This document shows positions 16,277-25,041 of a stretch of DNA of 35,884 bases, piece by piece. The stretch is from Calothrix brevissima NIES-22 (GTDB lineage Bacteria; Cyanobacteriota; Cyanobacteriia; Cyanobacteriales; Nostocaceae): contig NZ_AP018213.1 in NCBI RefSeq assembly GCF_002367995.1, forward strand, positions 1-35,884, written 5' to 3'. Position numbers and translations under genes: made by a program. Below the pieces are notes generated by a model, which saw only the letters and a program-made list of their open reading frames with translations, was not told the DNA's origin and ran no database searches. Each line of letters opens with the position of its first letter. The first letter of the stretch is position 1.

Positions 16277-16856
16277 ATTCAACGCATCCACTAACTTAGT
16301 AGTGAGAGCGCTAACAGGCGATAAATCAGCCCTGAAGTTAATAGGACAAATGGGTAATGACGGCGCAAAGATTAGCGAATTTGCCCCACAAGTAAGAGAG
16401 CAAATGTTAGCTGCTATCAAAGGAACTGAGGACTTAAATGTAGTCCTGAGCGACATCTACAAACAAGCAGGTGTCAGTGGTGAAAAGATTGAAAGAGCAG
16501 TGCAATCAGCAATTTTAGCTGACACTCATCTAGCAAATATCCTAGAAGAGATGAAGCTTGATTTCGCTTCATCCCAGGATAAAGAAGCACTGCGTCATCA
16601 ACAAGCAACAGACCACATCAGACTAAAAACCTGGGTCGATAAGCATATGATGCAGGTAGATGGTGAATACAAGATGTTGCAGACCGAATTACAAACCGAT
16701 ATTAGACAACAAACAATTGACCTGCAACATGATAGAGAACTGGGTAAATATTACCTAGAAATGGGTGATAACGCTCGTGATGATTTCAAGCCTAAAAAAC
16801 AATATGCTGGGCTCTCGATTGTCCAGAAAATCAAAGAAGCATTGTTAGGTTTTTGA
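16203..16856 (+). CDS. hypothetical helical protein
   Basis: This 217-residue protein starts at GTG 16203, or at ATG 16215 four codons later. The sequence is largely helical and polar. Residues about 30-110 look like a packed helical domain (ALTGDKSALKLIGQMGNDG, then EFAPQVREQMLAAIKG), and about 110-190 a long charged helix that could form a coiled coil. It ends with an amphipathic segment (SIVQKIKEALLGF) that might touch membrane. Not recognised. It is the last gene before a 200-base gap in which no gene is seen. Confidence 0.5.
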   Translation: MKNSMKLKNQVTSKSRHLEHQLKTKFNASTNLVVRALTGDKSALKLIGQMGNDGAKISEFAPQVREQMLAAIKGTEDLNVVLSDIYKQAGVSGEKIERAVQSAILADTHLANILEEMKLDFASSQDKEALRHQQATDHIRLKTWVDKHMMQVDGEYKMLQTELQTDIRQQTIDLQHDRELGKYYLEMGDNARDDFKPKKQYAGLSIVQKIKEALLGF

Positions 16857-17062
16857 TAACTAAAACTAGGGTGTGGGGTGTATTGTCAATGAACATGATG
16901 AGTCTAACACGTAAAAATGCGGTTCTCTCGTTGTGGATTTTTTAGGGGACAATAATCACCCTTTGTAGCTACTTAAAAAATTCTCTTCTTTATTCTCCAC
17001 ACCCAAATACTACAAAGCAAGCACACTCTTTTCCCCACACCCTACACCCTTATTCAGCAAAC

Positions 17063-17632
17063 ATGACATACGAAATTGATGATGAACAAGAAGAATTAGT
17101 AAACGAAATTGCTCCAGATACACCGTTACCAAAAGACTTAATAGAACACCTGGACTCTCGCAAACAGCACCGCCAAGATATTATCAAAACCACTGAAAAA
17201 TTAACTAGATTTTTCGTTGGCTGGTCGCTCAATTCAACAGGCTTCTTTATCGCTAAATATCTATTAATAACTGGTGGTGGCGTTAACTTCTGGTTAGCAA
17301 TTTCGCTCTCATTTTCTATATGCAGTGTTGGCTCTTTGGCTGGGTTAACAGGCTTGAGAGTTAATTACAACAGTGATGGGCTAGAGGTAGATAATATGCA
17401 AAATTTCTTAAAAACTGCTGCTGGCTTAGTCTGTGCAGGTGTGACAACTTGGCTTGCAGTCAAAGACTATCAATATTTTGAGCATTTGACATCTGAAACA
17501 GTCAGCCAAATTAACCAAGATATCCAAACCATTGAAAAACAGAATCCACAATCAGACCCTTGGGTAAGTATTGCTGTCGCCTTGGCTTTATTCATCGGTT
17601 CCATTGCAATCATTTTTAAGGGGCGAGAATGA
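17063..17632 (+). CDS. four-helix membrane protein, hypothetical
   Basis: This 189-residue protein has an acidic soluble N-terminus (about 1-48) and four hydrophobic segments at about 51-70, 76-98, 115-133 and 167-185. The region between the last two segments carries a polar helix (SETVSQINQDIQTIEKQ). Such a layout is compatible with a membrane partner for the ATPase encoded next: that gene starts at ATG 17637, five bases after this one ends, so the two are certainly co-transcribed. The family is unknown. The pair (multi-pass membrane protein plus anchored P-loop ATPase) recalls transport or DNA-translocation modules, without proof. Confidence 0.6.
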   Translation: MTYEIDDEQEELVNEIAPDTPLPKDLIEHLDSRKQHRQDIIKTTEKLTRFFVGWSLNSTGFFIAKYLLITGGGVNFWLAISLSFSICSVGSLAGLTGLRVNYNSDGLEVDNMQNFLKTAAGLVCAGVTTWLAVKDYQYFEHLTSETVSQINQDIQTIEKQNPQSDPWVSIAVALALFIGSIAIIFKGRE

Positions 17633-17636
17633 AACA

Positions 17637-19088
17637 ATGAAACAGGGTGTTTTGGAGTTAGCCCTGGCGGGTGTGTGTGGCGTAGCCGCAATCATCGGGC
17701 TTGCAACTTCACAAACACGCCAGCCCTACGATTTGACACAGATTCAGTTCTGCCCAAAGTCAACTAATGATGTCAAAAGTCAAATAGCCTTAGATAAGCG
17801 TTTTTGCAACCAGCCGCGTTTTGTCCTGGCTGAAGAATGGCAACGCTATGGGCTATATGGCAGCATGATTCCTTATAAAGGTGATGCAATTCAATGGGTG
17901 CGTGATTTACCCACAGACAACCCTCATCAGTTGTTGGGTGGTGCGGTTACAGTTACGGGGCTATGGGGTATTGTGGGTTGCTTGCTCGTGCGTACACAAC
18001 GCCTCAAGCGCAAAGATTATGAATTGGGGGAACTAGAAAAGACTGGCGGCTATGCAATTTGGCAGCAGAATAAGCATAAACGTGAAGTTAAACAGCATTC
18101 GATCCAGCTTTATACTGAACGCCTAAAAGATGGGTTGTCAGGACTGGACACAGAGGAACGCAAAGCACTAGGACTGACTGATGAGGAGAACGAACGGGCT
18201 AAGGCTCGAATTCAGCTTGAGGACTTTCTAAAAGCCCGTGCTGTTAATCATTCTGTGATGGATAAGACGATTGCTGAGAATTTAAGGGACAGAGCGAAGG
18301 CGGAGCAAGAACGCAGCAAGATTGAGGGGAAGACCAAGGGCGCGATCGCAAACGGTGACAATCATCAACTGACTGACCAGCGCCTCATCAGTGATTTAAT
18401 CGAAGCGCTCAAGAATCATGAGGACGGTTGGCTGTGGAAGGTCATCGACAATCAAAAGCCCGTGTGGGTATTAGGAGAAGCGGGAAGCGGTAAATCAACT
18501 CTAGCAGCGTCGATTGTCATGCTCAGAGAATATCTGTTTGATATGCCTTTGTATCAGCTGATAGACGCGCACGCCGGAGATAATTTAAGAAACGCATGGA
18601 AGTATTTAAGTCCTCAGTTAATAGCTAAAACAGAAGAAGAGATAGGACAAGCTTTTGATGATGCTCGCGAGCGTTGGTTAGATAGAATTAATAATCAACC
18701 TGACAAGGAACCGCAACAGTTATTGGTTGATGAATTTACGAACTATTCTGAGTCAGATATCACCAAGGAGCCTGCTAAAAAGTTTGTTAAAGCGTCTCTG
18801 AGTGACCCTAGAAAGGCTGAAGAAAGATTAGTTTGTATTGCCCATTTCTTTACTAATACTGCCCTTGGTGGCAGTGATGGAACTGCTAAGGGTAGAGCTA
18901 GAGGTACTATTCAAATTGACCGTAAAACTGCTGATGGTAAGACACCTTTGAAGGTGGCAACGATTAACGGGTTAAATAATTCTGATGGCGATGCAGAAGT
19001 AGATAAAAAGGTGACAATTCCTGGTTGGTTGACTCCCGAAAATATTCACAAGCATTTCAATGGACAGCCAATTGATTTTGATGATTAA
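17637..19088 (+). CDS. membrane-anchored P-loop ATPase (FtsK/HerA/VirD4-like core)
   Basis: This 483-residue protein has two N-terminal hydrophobic segments at about 6-24 and 98-118, a charged helical linker (about 140-260), and a P-loop ATPase domain. Walker A GEAGSGKS is at about 280-287 and Walker B QLLVDEF at about 361-367. GGSDGTAKGRARGTIQ further on resembles the region near the arginine finger of additional-strand ATPases. The architecture (membrane anchor plus cytoplasmic motor) fits the VirD4/FtsK/HerA group more than a transporter, but I cannot place it in a named family. I start at ATG 17637 with a GGGGCGAG ribosome-binding site; the frame is open further upstream inside the previous gene. 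It is the end of the 13671-19088 cluster. Confidence 0.68.
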   Translation: MKQGVLELALAGVCGVAAIIGLATSQTRQPYDLTQIQFCPKSTNDVKSQIALDKRFCNQPRFVLAEEWQRYGLYGSMIPYKGDAIQWVRDLPTDNPHQLLGGAVTVTGLWGIVGCLLVRTQRLKRKDYELGELEKTGGYAIWQQNKHKREVKQHSIQLYTERLKDGLSGLDTEERKALGLTDEENERAKARIQLEDFLKARAVNHSVMDKTIAENLRDRAKAEQERSKIEGKTKGAIANGDNHQLTDQRLISDLIEALKNHEDGWLWKVIDNQKPVWVLGEAGSGKSTLAASIVMLREYLFDMPLYQLIDAHAGDNLRNAWKYLSPQLIAKTEEEIGQAFDDARERWLDRINNQPDKEPQQLLVDEFTNYSESDITKEPAKKFVKASLSDPRKAEERLVCIAHFFTNTALGGSDGTAKGRARGTIQIDRKTADGKTPLKVATINGLNNSDGDAEVDKKVTIPGWLTPENIHKHFNGQPIDFDD

Positions 19089-19484
19089 TCGTTAGAGAAG
19101 CATGGACGTAGTTCCTCAAGGATTTTGGGTTTTTATAAGTTAGACCAGGATTAAGAACTGGGAGTAGAGCGGGTGGCGACAGCGGAGTGTGGGGGGCGGG
19201 CTGCTGAGTTTTGGCCACTTCACGAGTGGGCTTATGCCCGTCCCCCACACCACCCACTCTAAGCGAAGCGTCTCCCAGTTCGTCGGGGCCTCACACTGTT
19301 TTTACTTTCGCTGCGCTTGGCTACCTTTCAGCTATTTACTACGACATTACATATTGCTTAATAATCTGGCTTTGGTTGCTGTTTGGCAAATTTAGCTTGT
19401 TCTCTTATCTTAAACATAAGTTTGGACGAGTCTAAAAAATTTTCTTACAATTGATTAACTCTATTTTTTAGCTAACTTAAAAAA
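19089..19484. other. non-coding spacer
   Basis: About 395 bases without a gene. AACTGGGAG near 19156 and CTCCCAGTT near 19271 form a distant inverted repeat. The G/C-rich part (about 19160-19290) has typical cyanobacterial repeat words (AGCGAAGCG). It separates the plasmid-like cluster from the AT-rich block that follows, and could mark a junction of acquisition. Confidence 0.45.
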
Positions 19485-21092
19485 ATGGATTGGATAAACT
19501 TACAGCAACAACTGCAAGATGATTTTACAAAGAGATTGAGTTTAAATTCAAATCTGTTAAATTCTTTGTCTGATATTAATAATGAATTGAAAATTTATCC
19601 TAATGAATTTAGGATAGTTTATGGTGAAGATTTGAAAAATATTATTAAATATTGTTGGGAGATAACAGACAAATTTAAAAAGACATCTCAAAAAAGCGTA
19701 TATGAGAATTTTGTTAACAATTTACAAGGTAAACTAGGTGAATTAGTAGTCAAGCAATATTTAGGTAATCTTGTTACTGCTATTGACTTGCAAATCAAAT
19801 TAGGCGGTGATGGTAAAGTAGATTTTCGGTTAACTTCTGAACCAAGCCTGGGTATCCAAGTTAAAGTCCGTAGTGGTGAATTTAATTTTGTTAAATGGTC
19901 TGTTGATGTAGAAGAAATTAACAATAATTCTGTTATAATATGTCTTTTAATACCCGAAAAAATCACGATTCTTCAACAAAAATACTGCTTAATTTTTGCA
20001 GGCTTTATCCCAGTGTCTCTTATAAATGGCTCTGGAACCAAAGTTTCTCTAGGAATAAATGATTTATTGTATATTGGTGGATTAAAAAAATATTTATCTT
20101 CGCTTCAATCAAATAATTGCACGCTGAAAAAAATAGAATTTACACCTGCATATCAAGCCAAATCAACTACTTTAACTTCTTGGAAATGTATATACACTCT
20201 AACAGGTCATACGAGTGGGATTAAATATATTTCTATCAGCCCAGATGGTTATATTTTAGCTAGTGCCAGTATAGGATTAGATAACAAAGTTACCAATATT
20301 TGGCATTTGGAGACGCGGAAAAAACTTTACACTTTTACGGCTAATACTAAGGTTGAGTTTCTTGCATTCACTAACCAAGGTCAAACTTTAGTCAGCAGTG
20401 GTAGCGAAGATGAGACAATTAGACTGTGCAATACGGGTACACTGCTGGAATTGCGCGCTTTAAAATATTATGATAAATGGTTCCGCTACCTTGCTATCAG
20501 TTCAGATGGAGATACGATAGCCAGTAGTGGTGGATGGAATAAATTAGGCGGAGAGAGCAGTATTAAACTATTACAACTAAGTACAAAACAAGAATTGCAT
20601 ATTCTACGTGGTCATAGAGATTATGTTCGCTCTATTGCTTTCAGCCCAGACGGACAAATCTTAGCTAGTGGTAGTGACGATACAACTATCAAAATCTGGC
20701 AGGTAAGTACAGGAAAGAAAATTCTAACTCTTACAGGTCACAATGATTGGGTTTTTTCCGTTGCCTTCAGCCCGGATGGAGAACTTCTAGCTAGTAGTAG
20801 CGACGATACAACTATCAAAATCTGGCAGGTAAGCACTGGGAAAGAAGTTCAAACTCTTACGAGTCATACTAGCTATGTTCATGCCGTTGCCTTCAGCCCA
20901 GATGGACAACTCCTAGCTAGTGGTAGCGAAGATAAAACTATCAAAATCTGGCAGGTAAGTAAGGGACAGGAACTTTTTACTCTCACGGGTCATACCGAAT
21001 CAGTCAATTGCATTGCTTTCGCTCCAGATGGGCAAACCCTTGTTAGTGGTAGTGATGATAAAACTATAAAAATTTGGCGTGTCAATAATTAA
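19485..21092 (+). CDS. PD-(D/E)XK-like nuclease domain fused to a seven-blade WD40 propeller
   Basis: This 535-residue protein has two parts. Residues about 70-180 resemble a restriction-endonuclease-like fold: GKLGELVVKQYLG with Glu86, then GDGKVDFRL with Asp113, and IQVKVR with Gln125 and Lys127, i.e. the E...D...(E/Q)xK pattern. Residues about 233-535 are seven WD40 repeats. The last four are almost canonical (GH...VAFSPDG..LASGS.D.TIKIW) and the first three are more diverged. WD40 propellers act as sensors or protein-binding platforms. A nuclease with a propeller sensor fits an anti-phage or cell-suicide effector, but this is inference; the Glu-to-Gln at the (D/E)xK position is seen in active members of this fold. 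The DNA is AT-rich relative to the backbone. Confidence 0.75.
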   Translation: MDWINLQQQLQDDFTKRLSLNSNLLNSLSDINNELKIYPNEFRIVYGEDLKNIIKYCWEITDKFKKTSQKSVYENFVNNLQGKLGELVVKQYLGNLVTAIDLQIKLGGDGKVDFRLTSEPSLGIQVKVRSGEFNFVKWSVDVEEINNNSVIICLLIPEKITILQQKYCLIFAGFIPVSLINGSGTKVSLGINDLLYIGGLKKYLSSLQSNNCTLKKIEFTPAYQAKSTTLTSWKCIYTLTGHTSGIKYISISPDGYILASASIGLDNKVTNIWHLETRKKLYTFTANTKVEFLAFTNQGQTLVSSGSEDETIRLCNTGTLLELRALKYYDKWFRYLAISSDGDTIASSGGWNKLGGESSIKLLQLSTKQELHILRGHRDYVRSIAFSPDGQILASGSDDTTIKIWQVSTGKKILTLTGHNDWVFSVAFSPDGELLASSSDDTTIKIWQVSTGKEVQTLTSHTSYVHAVAFSPDGQLLASGSEDKTIKIWQVSKGQELFTLTGHTESVNCIAFAPDGQTLVSGSDDKTIKIWRVNN

Positions 21093-21178
21093 TTTACTAA
21101 AAAAATATAAATAATAAAGGCTCCTTAGTGGAACCAGAGCTAAAATTTTTATTTCTATTTTAATAATGTGAGTTAAAT

Positions 21179-21385
21179 ATGACTGCTAGTAAAAATAGCC
21201 TGCCTATTGCCCTTTGGATTGCGGAAGGAAAGGACAGAGGAGCCACCCACTTATTGGTAGTTTATAATGGTCAAACTTCTAACTATGAAGCAGTTTATGT
21301 TATGCCAGGTGAAAATCTTCAACGTAAAGAAAGTGAATATAGTACAGGATGGTTTTCAGTTTTAACAAACTACGAAATTTATTAA
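21179..21385 (+). CDS. 68-residue hypothetical protein
   Basis: This small protein appears to be a compact alpha/beta domain: ALWIAEGKDRGATHLLVV followed by YEAVYVMPGENLQRK. The GATHLLVVYN...YVMPGE pattern reminds me of a widespread family of short bacterial proteins of unknown function, but I cannot name it. It sits between the nuclease-WD40 gene and the KAP NTPase gene, with 86 and about 180 bases on either side. Transcription is in the same direction. It may be an accessory, regulator or immunity factor for one of them, which is a guess from position. ATG at 21179 has no strong ribosome-binding site. Confidence 0.6.
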   Translation: MTASKNSLPIALWIAEGKDRGATHLLVVYNGQTSNYEAVYVMPGENLQRKESEYSTGWFSVLTNYEIY

Positions 21386-21568
21386 TTTTATATTTGGCAA
21401 TTAAACTTTATTGATATATAAAATTGATTTGAAGTCAGTCTCTGAGTATTGTTCAACTCAACAGCAAACAATCTGTTAAAAATTAATACTGTGCCGCCTC
21501 TTACGGTTGCCAAGGTGAGGGGATAGTCGTTGTTGAAAGACTTTTATTATGGGAGGCTAAAAACCGTT

Positions 21569-23317
21569 ATGACTGAAAGTACAAATACACCACGTTCTGG
21601 ATATAGTCGAGAAGAAGCAGAAAGTTTTATTAAAAAATTTTTAAGTAATAATAATTATAAAGTTTTAGCTGTGAAGGGGAAATGGGGGGTCGGAAAAACT
21701 TATTTAGTACATAATTTTTTATCTGACAATAAGAAAGATTATTATTATTATGCTTCTGTTTTTGGAATCTCTTCAATTGAACAATTGAAAGGAAGAATAG
21801 TAGCAAATTTTAATCAATTCAATTCAAATTTTGTTAATAAATTTCTAAATAATACAGTAGAATGGATAAGTCGTAATGCGTCAAAATTAGAGCGAACTCC
21901 AAAAATGGACTTAGGATTGCCAGGACAATCTTCCATTCCATTAGTAGGCTCATTAATTTCTGCTGCCGGTGATTTAGCACTTAATATACTTTTTAATGAA
22001 AATGCTAGAAACTCAATTATATGTATTGATGACCTTGAAAGAAAATCTACGTTACCTTTAAATGAATTGCTTGGATTTATTGAATATTTAGTCCAAGAAT
22101 TAAATTGTAAAATTATTTTAATTTATAACGAAGATATTCTTTTAGAAGATGAAATATCAAAAAAAATATTACAGTATTATCGAGAAAAAGTAATTGATAG
22201 AGAATTTTTACTTGAGCCTACAGTAGAAGAGAACTTAAATTTAATATTTAATGAAAGCCCTGATATAGAAGTAATTAAATCAGTATTTTTAAAAGCAGGA
22301 ACTAATAACATTCGTGTAATTCGTAAAACTAAATGGCTTATTGATGAACTAATCCCTTTAATAGAAAATTGGCAGCCAAGTTTACGCAATCAAGTGATAA
22401 ACAATAGTATTGTTATTAATTTAGCAAAAATTGATACTAATTTCCGTAAAAATTTTTCTATTACTATAGACCGTCTATTATATTTAATTAACTCTTCAAA
22501 GTATAAAAACAATGGCACTTCTGAGGAAATAATTCAACTTGTACAGCAAGTTTCTTATCTGGGTTATACCCCTCTAGAAATTGATGAGCTTATCATTAAG
22601 TCGCTTGAAACCTCCCTGTCTAGCTCTGATGAATTAGAGTTTTTACAAAAAGGTGAAATTCTTAATCAAAGAGAAAATAAAAATCAAGTTATTAAGAAAT
22701 TACATAATTTAGGAAAGCCCTACTATAATTCCTTTGGCAATGATCAAAAAGTTATTATTGAAGGAATCATTAGTTTTTTAGAAGAGTATCATCTTGATTT
22801 AAGTATTTCTGAGTTTGAACAAATTGAAAAAATTGCATTATTGGTTGAATTAGATATATCTAATTATGAAAAATCTTTTTTAGAATATAAGTTAAAAACT
22901 TTAGAGCCACATTATTTTAATGACTTGAATGCCTTGAAAGTTAAATTACATAAATATCCTGATTTAGAAGCATATTTAGAAGAACAAAGAAATCAATACC
23001 GACAAAACCTAGATATTACTACAGCATTGAGAAAGCTACTCAATAATGAGTCTCAGTTGATATCACCTTGGTTGGAAGCAGAGATTGATTTTTTAGATAA
23101 CTGTACTGTTGATGAATACTCTAAATGGCTTGAAGAAGGTCATCCTGATTTATATCTTATGGTAAAACAGTTTTTGAAGCTGGGTTTACTTGCATCACAA
23201 AAGTTAGAACAAGCTATTCGTAACTTAGCAAAAAAAAGTAAATTAAATAAAATAAGAGCTAAATTTCTTTACAATATAGATATAGAAAACACATCTAATA
23301 CTAATGATTTGAACTGA
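21569..23317 (+). CDS. KAP-family P-loop NTPase
   Basis: This protein of 582 residues has Walker A GKWGVGKT at about 37-44 and an acidic Walker B, IICIDDLERK, at about 150-159; the DDLER ending is the mark of KAP NTPases. Between them lies the usual KAP insertion, here with a moderately hydrophobic stretch (about 122-142, PLVGSLISAAGDLALNI) that may sit at the membrane. The C-terminal 350 residues are helical and AT-rich in DNA, with no known domain. KAP NTPases include PifA of the F plasmid, which excludes phage T7, so an anti-phage role is a reasonable inference. I chose ATG 21569 with GGGAGG upstream over the TTG at 21530. Confidence 0.82.
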   Translation: MTESTNTPRSGYSREEAESFIKKFLSNNNYKVLAVKGKWGVGKTYLVHNFLSDNKKDYYYYASVFGISSIEQLKGRIVANFNQFNSNFVNKFLNNTVEWISRNASKLERTPKMDLGLPGQSSIPLVGSLISAAGDLALNILFNENARNSIICIDDLERKSTLPLNELLGFIEYLVQELNCKIILIYNEDILLEDEISKKILQYYREKVIDREFLLEPTVEENLNLIFNESPDIEVIKSVFLKAGTNNIRVIRKTKWLIDELIPLIENWQPSLRNQVINNSIVINLAKIDTNFRKNFSITIDRLLYLINSSKYKNNGTSEEIIQLVQQVSYLGYTPLEIDELIIKSLETSLSSSDELEFLQKGEILNQRENKNQVIKKLHNLGKPYYNSFGNDQKVIIEGIISFLEEYHLDLSISEFEQIEKIALLVELDISNYEKSFLEYKLKTLEPHYFNDLNALKVKLHKYPDLEAYLEEQRNQYRQNLDITTALRKLLNNESQLISPWLEAEIDFLDNCTVDEYSKWLEEGHPDLYLMVKQFLKLGLLASQKLEQAIRNLAKKSKLNKIRAKFLYNIDIENTSNTNDLN

Positions 23318-23351
23318 CTTTCAACATTCCAGTCAACAATTCTGACGTTTC

Positions 23352-23471
23352 CTACAAGTCTTTATTTCGATTGTCGTTATAAATCATCAACGTTCTGGGG
23401 TCAGCATGACGGCTCAATTTCTGCACCTTTCTAATATTCCCATCAGTAGCATCAAGCCCCGTCGTAATCGC
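23352..23471 (-). pseudogene. remnant of a tyrosine recombinase C-terminus
   Basis: On the minus strand, 39 codons read AITTGLDATDGNIRKVQKL, then SRHADPRTLMIYNDNRN and a stop. This is the end of a phage-type integrase: it keeps the second conserved His (SRHA) and the nucleophilic Tyr (LMIYNDNR). A stop codon precedes it and no upstream part is found, so it is a decayed fragment. It is related to the intact recombinase at 30032-31024, whose C-terminus reads RHSAITTVLDLNNGNYR and SRHAQVQTVLKYDDNR. Confidence 0.75.
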
Positions 23472-23493
23472 CTACAGTTTATTTATATTTACT

Positions 23494-24099
23494 CTAATGG
23501 TATTTATCTTCTTCCTTTCCCAGAATTTCCCATAGTTCGAGTAGATTCAATACGCTTGAAAGATTTATGGGGTCTTGGATGATTTCAATGAGTGGATTAA
23601 TAACATCTATCATATTTAACGCAATCTTATTCATAATCTTAGAGGAATTAAGCCCATCTCCTATTTTTGCGTAATCTGTCATCATACACTTTTTGATATT
23701 TGCCTTTTGCTGTTCAGTAAGAGCGTCTGCTGCCGATTTGATAGCTTGAATTAATGATGGGATACCCCATACTACGAACTCTAGGGTTTGCGTTTGTGTA
23801 GCTACTTCAATTTTCTTTGTTAGTAATTGTGATGTGTCACGCACACTTTGTACTGTGGGAAGAAAAATACTGAACTTGCCTGTGACACGGTTAAACGTGT
23901 GAGATTTAAATAACAAGCGGTAGTTCGTCAAATATAACATCCCACCAATTGCTTCTTTGTTTTTGAAATCAACAAGCGACATCAATTGATCATATGGAAG
24001 ATGCTTCAATTCATGAGTATTGATTTTAATGACTGCATTAGCAGCTTTGCTGAGAAGTAGTGTTTCATCATTGAGAAGATCCTGGTGGTCGATATTCAT
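23494..24099 (-). CDS. GRAM/PH-like domain protein
   Basis: This 201-residue protein has a segment at about 50-125 typical of bacterial GRAM or PH-like domains: GGMLYLTNYRLLFKSH followed by strands ending in a helix (IPSLIQAIKSAADAL). The C-terminal 70 residues are helical and of unknown role. GRAM-like domains bind lipids or proteins. No enzyme motif is seen. The gene stands alone on the minus strand between the recombinase remnant and a long non-coding stretch. ATG at 24099 is the only good start. Function in this context is unknown. Confidence 0.65.
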   Translation of the reverse strand: MNIDHQDLLNDETLLLSKAANAVIKINTHELKHLPYDQLMSLVDFKNKEAIGGMLYLTNYRLLFKSHTFNRVTGKFSIFLPTVQSVRDTSQLLTKKIEVATQTQTLEFVVWGIPSLIQAIKSAADALTEQQKANIKKCMMTDYAKIGDGLNSSKIMNKIALNMIDVINPLIEIIQDPINLSSVLNLLELWEILGKEEDKYH

Positions 24100-24674
24100 G
24101 TTCTGCTAATTGTAGAGAAATACTTTGTTAAGTTGATTAAAAATATGAACTAACAGTTCATCTCTTGCCTGTTGTACAAGGAGAGATTGCTTATCACTAA
24201 TCAAAAACTCCAGAATCGTCCAAGCATAAGCCTAAAGGGTTAAGTGAAAAATATTCTGGTAACAATATCTTTCCCCTATTGCTGCTTGAACTAACTGAGG
24301 TATGCTCTCAAGGTTCTGTGACCAGAAACCAACCGAATCACCTTTAGTTGCACTCTTGCCCGCTGTAGCTAAAAGTTAATCTCACGAACTTGATATTAAC
24401 TATTTTCATTTCTACCTGTTTTCAACAAGCACTCTTACACCCAAACCCCTATCTATATACGGATGATGGTGTTCGTTACTGTCACCGCCCTATTCATATA
24501 CCGTCAGATCACTTACTTCCTCGTCAACTCTGACACTTTTATTGCCTTTTATTTCGTTTCATCGCCCTCTCGAAATGTCAATCATCTGACAATTACTCCC
24601 CAATCCCCTTTCCCCCCTCGACTTGGACATAGTGCGACAATATACCTTTTTGCACCACTTAGCGCAAAAAATAC
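24100..24674. other. non-coding spacer
   Basis: About 575 bases without a credible gene. A 73-codon plus-strand frame at 24463-24684 has no protein-like character and runs into the adjacent MITE-like element. No repeats of note were seen. The upstream control of the GRAM gene must lie near 24100-24200. Confidence 0.45.
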
Positions 24675-24964
24675 TGTGACTTAAAGGAAAAGATTGCCGC
24701 AAATTAAAGGATAAGCTGGTTCTTGGCAACTTTTGGTGATCTTGGCTGGGGGAAGGCAGAGGGTGAAAGCATTATTCTCTCGACTCTTTCGGATCTTTCT
24801 GAATAGTTGTCGAGTTCCATTAAATAATAAAGTTGCCGTGAGTCCATGACTTAATAAGAGTTTTGGGCTTTGCGATCGCGCCATGACAAAGACAGAAGCT
24901 AGTTAGTCTCTGGATTCGGCAAGCTTATCCTTTAATTTGCGGCAATCTTTTCCTTTAAGTCACA
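24675..24964. mobile_element. MITE-like element with perfect 43-bp terminal inverted repeats
   Basis: Bases 24675-24717 and 24922-24964 are exact reverse complements, 43 bases each (outer end TGTGACTTAAAGGAAAAG). The 204-base core has no credible coding ORF. No target-site duplication is evident (…AATAC and TTCCC outside). Perfect ends imply recent activity by a transposase supplied in trans. A HIP1 site is inside (24872). A palindrome at 27800-27823 shares the CTTATCCTTTAATT word of the inner TIR edge. The transposase family is not determined. Confidence 0.75.
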
Positions 24965-25041
24965 TTCCCAGTTTCGGCTGAACGAATCGCACCCCACATT
25001 ATGATTCAAAGCACATTTATCTGTTTAAATGCCACTTAAAC

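Noticed and set aside
19189-19435. Two overlapping plus-strand ORFs in the spacer before the nuclease-WD40 gene
   Set aside because: They cover G/C-rich repeat words, lie in two frames over the same DNA, and lack convincing domains or starts.
24463-24884. Plus- and minus-strand ORFs in and beside the MITE-like element
   Set aside because: They run through the inverted repeats and have no protein-like signature, so the element is treated as non-coding.
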